A stretch of DNA of 64,000 bases, from assembly GCF_050003625.1 (NCBI RefSeq), contig NC_134397.1, forward strand, positions 94,281,562-94,345,561, given 5' to 3'. The position numbers were made by a program, and so were the translations under genes. Positions 21,934-31,907 of the stretch are shown here, piece after piece. This stretch comes from Haematobia irritans. Lineage: Eukaryota > Arthropoda > Insecta > Diptera > Muscidae. Under the pieces are notes generated by a model. It was not told the DNA's origin, did not search any database, and saw nothing but the letters and a program-made list of their open reading frames with translations. How positions within the stretch are numbered: the first letter of the stretch is position 1; each line of letters starts with the position of its first letter.

Positions 21934-22006
21934 GGCTACATGGATCAGTGGATAGTGTGTTGGCTTACAAATTGCATGGTCCGCGGTTCGATTCTCCGTC
22001 CAGGCG
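21934..22006 (+). other. tRNA-like module (plus strand of pair)
   Basis: CATGGATCAGTGGATAG (A-box-like), then CGCGGTTCGATTCTCCG (B box). It is a different tRNA-like sequence from its partner, and is related to 25909-25979 and the complement of 22729-22802. Confidence 0.6.
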
Positions 22007-22728
22007 AAAGGTAAAAAAAATTTTAAATTTATAAAAACGTATAATTTCTTCTACATTGTGTTACAGAAAAAGGTGCTAAGAACTGAAAAACTTCGTGGAA
22101 GTAAGAAAGATGTGAGATAAAAATGCAATTAGCCAGAAAAAAATTTTTTGGAGTTAGTCTTTATGAAATTGTTTTTACATCCTGGAAAAGAATAAACGTT
22201 TATAACAAAAAGTATATACTTTTCTTCCAAATACACTTCCTTTCAACGAAAAGCAAATGAGAAACAAACTTTGTTTGTCTAAAATTTCGTTTGGGAGGAA
22301 AGAATTATTTTTTTGCGTGTAGATGATTTTTTATTAAAATGATGGATGGCCCAATTTGACGAAATAAAATTGATCACTAAAGGAAACTGTATTCACATTT
22401 CACACTTGCTTACCTTCCACACCCTCAAAAAAATAGCTTATTTAACATATGTTCCAAACATATTTTGCAGGAAGCACATATATTATTGGATACTGCCGAA
22501 ACATTAATATGTTTGTTTTATGTGAACATATTATATGTTTGGAAGCATTTTGAGCCCAAAAATGTTATATGTTTGGAAGAATTTTTCCCAAAGAAGATTG
22601 TGCTCATTGCCTAACATACTCGTAATATTCACTTCCACGAAATATTTTAGTTTTTGGCACCTTTTTCTGTAATACAAATAATGTTGAAGAAATTATTCAC
22701 TTTTATAAATATTTTAAATTTTACCTTT

Positions 22729-22802
22729 CGCCTGCACGGAAAATCGAACCGAGGACCATACAGTTTGTAAGCCAACACACTATCCACTGGACTACGTAGC
22801 TG
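22729..22802 (-). other. tRNA-like module
   Basis: Minus strand: TACGTAGTCCAGTGGATAG (A-box-like), then CTCGGTTCGATTTTCC (B box) and a GGCGAAAGGTAAAA trailer. Confidence 0.6.
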
Positions 22803-22912
22803 TTATAGTCACCAGTAGATAATTATCGTTATAAGTTACATTTATATAGCATAGTTTGCAGCGTCCACGAGCCCATGCAAACATAACATGGTTTAACAGA
22901 AACATACATTTG

Positions 22913-22987
22913 TTTGCCACGTGGAGCAGTGGTTAGCATGTCTGCCTTGCATGCAAAGGGTCGTGGGTTCAATCCCTGCTCCGACCG
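22913..22987 (+). other. tRNA-like module
   Basis: GCCACGTGGAGCAGTGGTTA (A-box-like) and GTGGGTTCAATCCCTGC (B box), ending TCCGACC. Same type as 8491-8566 and 25723-25797. Confidence 0.65.
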
Positions 22988-24329
22988 AACACTTTTTTTT
23001 TTAATTTACACATTTATATTTATACTATATTAATTTTTTATAATGAAACTTCGAAATGTGGGTTATTAAAGATTTATAGTCAGTAACAGTGCTTGATATA
23101 AACGAAATTGACTGATTTTTGTATAAAATATTATTTTTTATTGCAAAAATAACAATTTTGTAACAAAAAACTGTTTTTGGTACAAAACTTTAAAATTTGG
23201 AAGGAATTCAAAAACTCGAACAAAAGAAGAATGTGTTGTCGAGTATAAACATACATAAATAATTTTATAATATAAAAATAAATTTATTTAGGCGTGAACA
23301 GTGTTATGTTGATATCTTTCGTCAACTCTCCCGGTTTCCATCTCTATTTCTTTCTCTATACTCTCTTTGTCGCTTTGAATAAAATATCACAACATATGTA
23401 TGTTTAGTCGAAATTTGTAAATTTATATATGTTTGCATTCACACATATGATTTTTATGAAACATTTATGCCCCAAACATAATATATTCTAACATATTAAC
23501 ATAGATGTCCCAAACATTTAGTGTTAGTTTAGGAACATTACATGTTTGCACTTAAATATATTGTGTTTAAAAATTGTGCCCGAAACACATTTTGTTTATA
23601 TCGGAACATATGAAAAACATATTTTTCTAACAGTGCATAAGTGTTGATTATGTTCCATGTTTACAATACCGCAAAACACAAACGCTGGTAATTCCAAATG
23701 CATTCCTTTACCGCATGGCCGTTTGTTGTTGCACACTTTATTTTTTTCGACCCTTTTTTGACTTGTTCTTGTATTCTAAATATTTATGCACACATTTCGA
23801 ACGCAGCAGACTGAATATCGCCAATAATGTTTTTCAATTTACGCAAAAAACACACCAAGAAAAAAGCGTCTTCGGAACTAATTTATTTCCATTAAGTTAA
23901 ATTTTTGTTTAAAATAATAAAATTTACTTGCTTCAGTAAAAAAATCCTAAACTTAAAGCAGTTAGGAATAGTTCATTAACTAGAGTAAGGCATGGAATTT
24001 CACTAATACTGTTTTCTTCGCTGGGTATAAGAATTTACTACTGAACAAGAAAATTTTATTCACTGATAACAAAGCATTCGTAAAAATAAACAAAATATGA
24101 ACTAAAACCAAGTATCCTCAAATTTAGTAAAATTTCTTATAAATGATAATTCTGACTTCCTTTATTATAGAAAGTTTATCATACATACGAATAACACTTA
24201 GTTCATTCGTACTAAGAAGTATTCAATCCTTTTAAAACTTAAGGAGACACACTTGTTAGAATATAGGAAATTTTCCTATATGGAGGGATTATTAAAAAAT
24301 AATATAGTTAAATGATATAATAAATAAAA

Positions 24330-24822
24330 TATATAAAATATTTGTTATTTTAAATTAGTGAGAAAAAACTATGTTCGTGATGGTGTATAAAGAAAGAAAA
24401 CACAATAAAAACCCCTTCATTCGTCTTCATTTTGGAATATTCAATTAACAGGTAACATTCAGTGACGCTAACCTTTTGTGAAAAAATTGGTTTATGATTT
24501 TTTTTTTTATTTGTAGGTATTGAAATTGTAAAAGGAGGACAAACTCGTTACGCAGCAACTTATTAAAAGTGAAAGGTACAAGAAGAAGGAAAAATGCGTT
24601 TTACAGTTGATGACATTACATGGAAATTGGGAATAGTGGAATAATAAACTAATATTTCAAGGCCAGTCGATGCTGTTGATTCTTAATAAATATATTTAAT
24701 ATATTAATAAACCGTGTATTTTATTGAAGAAAAAATTGCCTATATAAATAAATAAAATTGTATTTAAAAACGAAGGTAAGCAGTTCTAAGTTTGAAGTAA
24801 AAAGGTTTACTACAAATATGTA
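24330..24822 (+). other. Gene-like segment R with a small intron-like insert
   Basis: A donor-like CAG-GTAACA at 24452 and acceptor TTTATTTGTAG ending 24516 enclose a 65-nt AT-rich candidate intron, typical of dipteran introns. AATAAA words follow near 24640-24690. The same borders recur at 61468-61515 (and mirrored in the minus arm) with an intron body shortened by indels. No conserved reading frame was found. A noncoding spliced transcript is possible; expression is unknown. Confidence 0.4.
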
Positions 24823-25722
24823 AGATTTGTCCCAATGAATGAAAAAAGTTCAATAAAATCATTCCATATATGAATTCAATTCAGTTAAATTTTTTCATTC
24901 TGTAGTATAGTGGTACATAAATATAGGAAAATGTTAACTACACTGTTAGAAAAATATGTTTTTCATATGTTTCGATATAAACAAAATGTGTTTCGGGCAC
25001 AATTTTTAAACACAATATATTTAAGTGCAAGCATGTAATGTTCTCAAACTAACACTAAATGTTTGGAACACATATGTTAATATGTTAGAATATATTATGT
25101 TTGGGGCATGCATGTTTCATAAAAATTATATGTGTGAATGTAAACATATATAAATTTACAAATTTCGAGTAAACATATATATGTTGTGGTATTTTATTCA
25201 GAGAGCGACAGAGAGAGAGAGAGAGAGAGTATAGAGAAAGAAATAGAGATAAAATCCGGGAGGGTCGACGAAAGATATCAAATTAACACAGCGAGAGAAT
25301 CAAACGAGAGCAATTTCTGTGAAACCGCTTATATGTTGTTTCGGAAACTGCTTTATGATAAGGCCAAAAATTGTATATGCTTAAGTCTAAATATTATTTA
25401 ATTTAAGCCTAATTATTATTTAATTTGTGTATATTATATAATTATTTATGTATGTTTATACTCGACCCCACGTTCTTCCTTTGTTAGAGTTTTTGAATTC
25501 CTTCCAAAATTTCAAACTTTTATACCAAAACCAGTTTTTTATTACAAAATTGTTATTTTTGCAATAAAAAAATAATATCTTAGCCAAAAGCTCAGTCCAT
25601 TTCGTTTATATCAAGCACTGTTTCTGACTGTAAATCTTTAATAACCCACATTTCGAAGTTTCATTATAAAAATTTAATATAGTATAAATATAAATGTGTA
25701 AATTAAAAAAAAATTGGTGTTT

Positions 25723-25797
25723 GGTCGGAGCAGGGATTGAACCCACGACCGTTTGCATGTACGGCAGACATGCTAACCACTGCTCTACGTTGCCAAC
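25723..25797 (-). other. tRNA-like module
   Basis: Minus strand: GTAGAGCAGTGGTTAGCATG (A-box-like), GTGGGTTCAATCCCTGC (B box), ending TCCGACC. Confidence 0.65.
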
Positions 25798-25908
25798 ACA
25801 TGTATGTTTCTGTTAAATAATGTTATGTTTGCATGGGCTCGTGGGCGCTGCAAACTATGCTATATAAATGTAACTTATAACGATAATTGTCTACTGGTGA
25901 CTATAACA

Positions 25909-25979
25909 GCTACGTAGCTCAGTGGTAGTGTGTTGGCTTACAAACTGTATGGTCCTCGGTTCGATTCTCCGTCCAGGCG
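25909..25979 (+). other. tRNA-like module with near-consensus A and B boxes
   Basis: GTAGCTCAGTGGTAGTG is close to the eukaryotic A-box consensus, and CTCGGTTCGATTCTCC to the B box, at tRNA spacing. The acceptor ends GCTACG and CCAGGCG do not pair, so it is a promoter-like relic rather than a tRNA gene. Confidence 0.65.
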
Positions 25980-26429
25980 AAAGGTAAAATTTAAAAAAAT
26001 TATAAAATTGAATAATTTCTTCAACATTATTTGTATTACAGAAAAAGGTGCCAAGAACTAAAAAATTTCGTGGAAGTGAAAATTATGTTAGGGAATAAGC
26101 ACAATCTTCTTTGGGGAAAATTCTTCCAAGCATATAATATTTTTGGGCTCAAAACGCTTCCAAACATATTATATTTTCACATAAAACAAACATATTAATG
26201 TTTCGGCAGTATCCAATAATATATGTGCTTCCTGCAAAATATGTTTGGAACATATGTTAGAGAGGCGATTTTTTTTGAGGGTGTAAAATATGGAATGCAT
26301 TTTACCTAATTTCAACGAAAATACAATCGTTCAAAAAAATAAAAATGTCTTTGGCGCTATACGAAGTTCAACTTTCTTCACAATTAGTTCATTTTAACTT
26401 AAAGAAGGGGTCACTTTTTTCTGGGTGCA

Positions 26430-26796
26430 AAAACCCAACCGTTACGAGTTACTTCCACAGACTGATCTCTCCATCACGTGTTGTTGAATAAATACATATT
26501 TTCTTGTTCTCTTTTCGCCCTTTGTCCCCATCGCTCAAAACTATTCAATTTCAATCACATGTTTAATTGGGAACGGAAAATTTTTCAATCACGTGTAAAT
26601 TGAATATTATTTCCGAATTGATTAACAAATTAATTGAATCAATTATTATTTTACTTGGAAACGTAACAAATATCAATAATTTTTTTAATTTGATCTTATT
26701 CGGATTGATTAAATAATTAATTGAATCAAGTAACATATTAATTGAATTCGTTTCCAAATTCAATTAAGTGTTTTATGAAAAAATTTCGATGATTTT
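26430..26796. other. AT-rich spacer with TTAATTGAATCAA words
   Basis: 26575-26765 repeats AATTGATTAA/TTAATTGAATCAA in both orientations, an imperfect minisatellite. No gene is seen. Confidence 0.4.
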
Positions 26797-27280
26797 CAGG
26801 TCGATGAAATTTTCATGTCGATGAACAGAGAAGAATTGCGGCCATTGATTGGTATCATAACAGGACATAACACACTTGGGAAACACATGATAAGAATAGG
26901 ACTTAAAGACGATGATATCTGTAGATGGTGCCTGGATCCGGAAGTTACGGAGGACTCGTACCAATTCCTGTGCCAGTATCCAGCTTTATCCTTTAGAAGA
27001 AACAAGATACTGGGCTCATTTTTCTTTCAGACTCTCACTGATCTGCGGGAGTGCAGCTTAAGGGACATACTTGCATTCATCAGGGCCTCTGGTTGGTTTT
27101 TCTGAGATTTCTTTCAAAGATAACGAGCAGGATGAAGCTCTGGGACAAATCGGACCCCATCGGAAGGAAGAAGATGGAAAGATCACATCGAGGAATCACA
27201 ATGGACCTATACTGGACTAAGTGGACATCAATTTCAACACAAAAATTGATGTCATCCTCAACAACCTAACGTAACCTAAA
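26797..27280 (+). pseudogene. 3' fragment of an RNase H-type LINE
   Basis: 26815-27105 encodes about 96 residues resembling the C-terminus of the LINE at 32059-32361: LIGIITGHNTLGKHM, a CRWC ... CQYPA cysteine motif, then RRNKILGSFFFQTLTDL and a final SGWFF. A 3' tail with CAACCTAACGTAACCTAA follows. The family relation to the minus-strand LINE is clear, but the tail differs, so it is a different subfamily. It is 5'-truncated, losing RT and most of RNase H. Confidence 0.75.
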
Positions 27281-27284
27281 GTCT

Positions 27285-27600
27285 GATAAAGACTACGTTT
27301 TCTAGTCTTTATCCGTACGGCCGGTTTATATGGGGCCTATATCAAAACCTGAACCAATATAGCTCATCTTCGAACTTGATTTGCCTCTAGACAAAAAAAG
27401 AAGAGTAAGAAGAAATCGCTCAATTAGTAATATTATGTCCAATTTTCCGCACATCGGGCGACACATATATATGGGAGGTCTAAAAAATTACTTTGTGTTA
27501 AATTTGGAAACGATCGCATTTTTAATGTTTTATGATATATTCCCACTCACTCGTTTTTCCAAAACGTTTCACAGTTCACTCCAATTTGAGATATTTTAGT
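27285..27600 (+). repeat. Fragments of muscoid dispersed tandem repeat
   Basis: Contains GGCCGGTTTATATGGGGCC and CGGGCGACACATATATATGG, matching units at 15120-15743 and 34379-35872, but shuffled and short. Confidence 0.5.
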
Positions 27601-27674
27601 TTGACTGTTACCATGGAAACTAGAAATTCCCAGTTACTATAAATCCAAATATAAGCAACGTTTGTTCAAATAAA

Positions 27675-27862
27675 TACCGCAACCCCAAAGGAAGATATGA
27701 GGAAAACTTATGATTTGAATATGAAAATATGCTTGGTGAGAACGCCGTATTAGAAGCTGAAATCTTGAATATGCAAATGGCTAATGGATGGCGTCCGCCT
27801 ATAGACATAAGTATCAACCATAAAAAACGACCCATTTTGGGAATCACGGGATTTATTCTTTA
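27675..27862 (+). other. Short unidentified coding-like segment
   Basis: In one plus-strand frame, about 55 codons (after an in-frame TGA near 27710) read ...MLGENAVLEAEILNM and ANGWRPPIDISIN, ending GFIL-stop at 27862. Amino-acid composition is protein-like, unlike its surroundings. It could be a remnant exon of a host or transposon gene. I do not recognise it, and no neighbouring exon is visible. Confidence 0.25.
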
Positions 27863-27884
27863 AGGTGAGTACTAAGTTCGAGCT

Positions 27885-28105
27885 TAAGGTGGGTATTAAG
27901 TTCGAGTTTAGCCGCTAAAACTAAATGAGTAAAAAAAGTCATAAAATTATACATATTTGTCGCAGAGTTCATTATAACTCGATGGGGAATATCGCAAAGC
28001 AAATTTTCACAAAGTTTATATTCCTTAAAATGGATTATTAAAGAAAAGTAATCGTGAAAAAATTACGATTTTAGCGGCTACACTCGAACTTAATACCTAC
28101 CTTTA
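27885..28105. mobile_element. MITE with TTAAGGTGGGTATTAAG ends
   Basis: Inverted ends AAGGTGGGTATTAAGTTCGA (27885) and the complement of AAAGGTAGGTATTAAG at 28105. A partial extra copy of the left end precedes it (27861-27884). Same family as 9250-9460. Confidence 0.65.
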
Positions 28106-28534
28106 TAGTGGAGTTACATACCATGCGTTAGTTATTGTTGTGTCAGTTATATGCTATTGTCAAAAAAAATGAAAAATGTGGGAACGACAATTGTTTGAGT
28201 TACACGACAAAAGTAACATATGCATATGACGCATAAAGTTTACGAACTTTTAACTTTTCAATGCGTCGGGTGCGTTGACAACATTAAACAACATGTAAAC
28301 AAATCAATAAACGAAAAACAATCTAAAATATGGACAAGAAATTATTTATTGAAGTTAAAATACATAAAATCCTATACTATAAAAATGAAAAATATAGCGG
28401 TCTACTTATTAGTAAAGAGTGCCTTTTCTTTATTTTCTATGAAAGTGCCTTTGTAATGTTTACATATATTTCCACTGTTTTTGTCTACTCTCTTGCTTCC
28501 GAATGTCTATTAAATAATATTTAGATTTAGGCAT
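28106..28534. other. Spacer; weak MADF-like reading
   Basis: At 28330-28395 a plus-strand frame reads KKLFIEVKIHKILYYKNEKY, faintly like the start of a MADF domain, but it does not continue convincingly. Otherwise nothing is seen. Confidence 0.2.
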
Positions 28535-28841
28535 ATCAAATTGTTGTCGAAGCCTTATTAACATGTCAAGCGCATAACCAAAACAAATGAATTCATAAAA
28601 CAGTTTTCCGAAAAACATACCTTCAGTTTCACAGAAATTGCTCTTTTTTGATTTTCTCGCTGTGTTATGTTCTTGTCCCAAACATAATATATTCAAACAT
28701 ATTAACATATGTGTCTAAAACATTTAATGCTAGTTTGGGAACATTACATTTTTGTACTTAAATATAATGTGTTAAAAAATTCTGCCCGAAACACATTTTA
28801 TTTACATCGGGACATATACAAAACATATTTTTCTAACAGTG
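28535..28841. mobile_element. Right-end fragment of the 22420/24941 element family
   Basis: Matches the right part of 22420-23635 (CCCAAACATAATATATTC, CCGAAACACATTTT) and ends TTTTTCTAACAGTG followed by TA. The left part and tRNA-like modules are missing. Confidence 0.7.
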
Positions 28842-29447
28842 TAGACTCCATAATAGTGATTTAATAACTTTTGGCATATGGAGATATCGATGGCATTAGC
28901 ATTATTTTTACACTGTTTTCTTTTCCTATTCTTTCATCGTTTATGTTTATTACATCCATACTCGTATGTATAGTTTGTACTAAAAGTCTGTACCTAATTA
29001 CACATAATTTATTTGCGCTTGAACATAAACAAAATTCGAATTAGATCGACTGAATGTGATCGTCTCCATATCGAAATGTTAACCTTACGATCCATTTATA
29101 ACAACAGCATGTTTTATGGTTACATGCATCCCGTGATGTGCATTTAATCTTGTCCATTTATGGAATCATGCATAGTGACATTGCAAACTCCAAATTAGCG
29201 TTTATAAACATTTCATGGAATAAAATTGCTAGTGTTACAACTAACTAAACACCTGACATTTAAGGAAATGTTTTTTAAGAGAAATTTGCTTATTTATGCT
29301 TGCTAATAATGCCAGTATGTATGAATTGTGGGTACACTCAAAACGGAGTTAAGCCACGAAAATACTAAAGCCAATTTAAATTTACACCATTAGTCCATAC
29401 GGTGTATATAATATTAAACTAAAAAGACCGATTAATACATAATTCAG
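28842..29447. other. AT-rich spacer, no gene recognised
   Basis: No supported feature. Confidence 0.4.
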
Positions 29448-29640
29448 TTTGACAAAACTTTCTATAGAAATAAAATTTTGACAAAACTTCCTATCGAAAT
29501 AAAATTTTGACAAAATTTTCTATAGAAATAAAATCTTCACAAAATTTTGTATAGAAATAAAATTTTGACAAAACAAAACGAAAGAAAAATGTTCTATAGT
29601 AATAAAATTTTGCCAAAAATTTCTATAGAAATAAAATTTT
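29448..29640. repeat. ~30-bp tandem repeat, second array
   Basis: About six copies of a unit with TTTCTATAGAAATAAAATTT, the same as at 11190-11345. It adjoins the truncated dispersed repeat at 29641-29830. Confidence 0.8.
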
Positions 29641-29830
29641 TGTAGATTATTTTTGGCGATACGGACCAAATTTGTGTGATTGGAGATCGGCCCATTTGCA
29701 ATACCATACGACCTACATCAATAACAACTACTTATGCCAAGTTTCAAGTCAATAGCTTATTTCGTTCGGAAGTTAACGTGATTTCAACAGACGGACGGAC
29801 GGACATGCTTAGATCGACTCAGAATTTCAC
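29641..29830 (+). repeat. 3' fragment of the 34379-35872 repeat family
   Basis: Matches 35570-35730 (CCCATTTGCAATACCAT, CGACCTACATCAATAACAAC, GACGGACGGACGGACATGC), cut off at TTTCACCACGG. 29840-29890 then holds a short inverted block of CCCCC/GGGGG around AAAATTTT. Confidence 0.7.
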
Positions 29831-29890
29831 CACGGAATCTGGGGAGGGGGTTTAGACCCCCCCAGAAAAATTTTAGCTCCCCCAGAATTT

Positions 29891-30149
29891 GAAAACCTAT
29901 TTACGATTTTCCATTGTTTTTATATAATATTAAACAAGTAAATACAACCGCACAAAGTTCCGCTAAAGACTTTAATGTCTTAAGCTCAAAGTTCCGCTAA
30001 AGAATTTCATGATAGCAGTTGCCGATGGTAATATATAGTTTTATTTTTATATAAGTGAATGTTTGAATTCTGATATTTATGAAATGGTTGAACTTATGAT
30101 TTAAGTTCCTAAATTTATGTTTAGTTTAATAACTAAAGCACCTTTAAAA
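29891..30149. other. Spacer
   Basis: Contains a short direct repeat (CAAAGTTCCGCTAAAGA twice, 29953-30005). Nothing else is seen. Confidence 0.35.
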
Positions 30150-31862
30150 AAAACAAGTAAGTAAAGTAGAAAGTCGGGCGGGGCCGACTATATTATACCC
30201 TAAACCACCATTACTGAATTAGTAAACATAAGCATTTCCATATTTAAGAACATTAAGGGGTACATTTTTATGGGAGTTTTGCCACAATCTGAGCAGAAAT
30301 GTCTGATTATATATGGTTATAGCTATAGTTAATTTTGCATCTACAGATAGTATAAAACTAATATTGAGTCCATTATTAAAAAACAGGAAATCGGCTCGGT
30401 TAATGAGGCTACTATGGTCAAAAATAAGGTTATTAGGGACAAATTTTTGAAAATCGATGTTGTTTAGGGTATAAAAAGAGGAAATCGCTAAATTCGTGTG
30501 GGTAATAAATAAAAATTTATGAAACTTGGGAAATATATCGATGTCTTCATTCCAAAGTACGCTAAGACTAAAAAGTGAATTTTACAGGAAACAAGTTCCA
30601 AGTTTTTTTTTTTTTTTAATTTCTCAAAACCCGTATATGATAGAAATTTCCTTATTTTCGGTCTTAAAATCATATTTTTTATAATTTTTTTTTAGTATTT
30701 ACGAACTCAAAATAATGATAATAGAACATGGCTAAAAATGACTTAGACCAATTTAGACCGAACAAAGCTTTTTGTCCTTTTTATATTAGACTTTTTTTTA
30801 AAACTTTAGTCACAGGCAAAGTACAATATTAACCATAACTTTTGATAGAAATGTCCAATAAATTCGAACTTTTGACAGAATGCAATTCACATCAGTCCGA
30901 ATAAAAACAGCGAACTCCAAAACATGCTAAGTCGACTTAGCGTACTCTGGAATGAGGGCATCGATATTTATGTAAGAGCTACTACTACGATCTGTTAATA
31001 CTTCAATATTAGAAATTTTAATAAATAAGAGTCTTATGGCCAAATTTGGGAAAATCGAGCGATGCATATATATGGGAGCTATATCTAAATCTGAACCGAT
31101 TTGGATGATATATTCCAGGTTTGGTTGATACCACAAAGGGTTACTTTGTGCTAAATTTAAGTAAGAACGGTTACTAAATAAGGCTATTATGGTCAGAAAT
31201 AAAGTTATAACGAATACATTTTTGAAAAACGGACGATACATATATATGGGAGCTATATCTAGAATTGAACCGATTTGAATTATATTTTACAGGTTTTGTT
31301 GATATTACAGGAGATTACCTTGTGCTAAATTTGAGTAAGATCGTCGGTTAATAAATGAGGCCACTATGGTCAAAAATAAGGTTATAAGGGGAAAATTATT
31401 GAAAATCGGCCGCTACATATATGGAAGCTATATCTAAATCGGAACCGATTTAGTCATTAGAGTAAGCCAATTTTGAGTAAGATTGGTTGATAAATAAGGG
31501 TTTTATGGCAAAATTTTTGAAATCGGGCGATACATATATGGGACCTATAGCTAAATCTGAACCGATTTCGATGATTTTTTTGTACACAGAGTAAGTGTTA
31601 TAGAAAATTAGAGCTATATCTAAATTTAGTCCGATTTTTTAATAGCAATGCCGCACACAAATTTTCATCAAAATCGGTTAATAATTACGACCGGAATCAT
31701 GCGAACAACAAATACATGGACGGACGGACGGGCACCAAGCGTTAGATCGACTGAGGAGGTGAATCGGAGTCGATCGGTATATATTTTATGGGGTCTAACA
31801 TCAATATTTCTCATGGGCACATTTTTTGGCAGATCAAAGTTATTATACCCTGACCACTATAT
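30150..31862 (+). repeat. Muscoid dispersed tandem repeat, long copy
   Basis: Begins AACAAGTAAGTAAAGTAGAA-GTCGGGCGGGGCCGACTATA and ends ATTATACCCTGACCACT. It contains several diverged units of ATATATGGGAGCTATATC, and near the end GGACGGACGG, TAGATCGACTGAGGAGGTG and TTTATGGGGTCTAA. An internal stretch (30480-30930) is unrelated AT-rich insertion. Confidence 0.75.
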
Positions 31863-31907
31863 GATCCGAATTCAGTGTTATGAATAATAAAAAATAATGG
31901 GAAATAA

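Larger units (their letters stand above)
21420..22319. mobile_element. CAC...GTG element with a divergent pair of tRNA-like modules
   Basis: Left CACGCAAAGAAAAAAACG, right TTTTTTTGCGTG, flanked by TA at 21418-21419 and 22320-22321. Nearly colinear with 8159-8930. The centre carries a minus-strand tRNA-like module (21749-21824) and a plus-strand one (21934-22006) separated by ~110 bp, pointing away from each other. No protein-coding capacity. Confidence 0.85.
22420..23635. mobile_element. CAC...GTG element (ACATATG-rich family) with divergent tRNA-like pair
   Basis: Left CACCCTCAAAAAAATAGC, right ATTTTTCTAACAGTG, flanked by CA (22418-22419, 23636-23637). The outer thirds are full of CATATGTTTGGAA-type words. 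The centre holds tRNA-like modules at 22729-22802 (minus) and 22913-22987 (plus). It is an inverted paralog of 24941-26283. Confidence 0.85.
24941..26283. mobile_element. CAC...GTG element nested in E3, inverted paralog of 22420-23635
   Basis: Starts CACTGTTAGAAAAATATG and ends TTTTTTTTGAGGGTG, flanked by TA at 24939-24940 and 26284-26285. The empty-site paralog at 14541-14542 has a single TA. The GAGAGA run at 25205-25230 is internal. tRNA-like modules lie at 25723-25797 (minus) and 25909-25979 (plus). Confidence 0.9.
23853..26427. mobile_element. CAC...GTG element E3, interrupted by a second element
   Basis: Left CACCAAGAAAAAAGCG, right CACTTTTTTCTGGGTG, flanked by CA on both sides (23851-23852, 26428-26429). 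Without the nested element it is about 1.23 kb. It includes a gene-like segment (24330-24822) with an intron-like stretch, which recurs in both arms of the palindrome at 58286-62000. A partial copy is at 14466-14683. Confidence 0.75.

Noticed and set aside
8491..25979. Functional tRNA genes
   Set aside because: A and B boxes are good, but acceptor and anticodon stems do not pair convincingly and the copies lie inside transposons; called tRNA-like modules instead.
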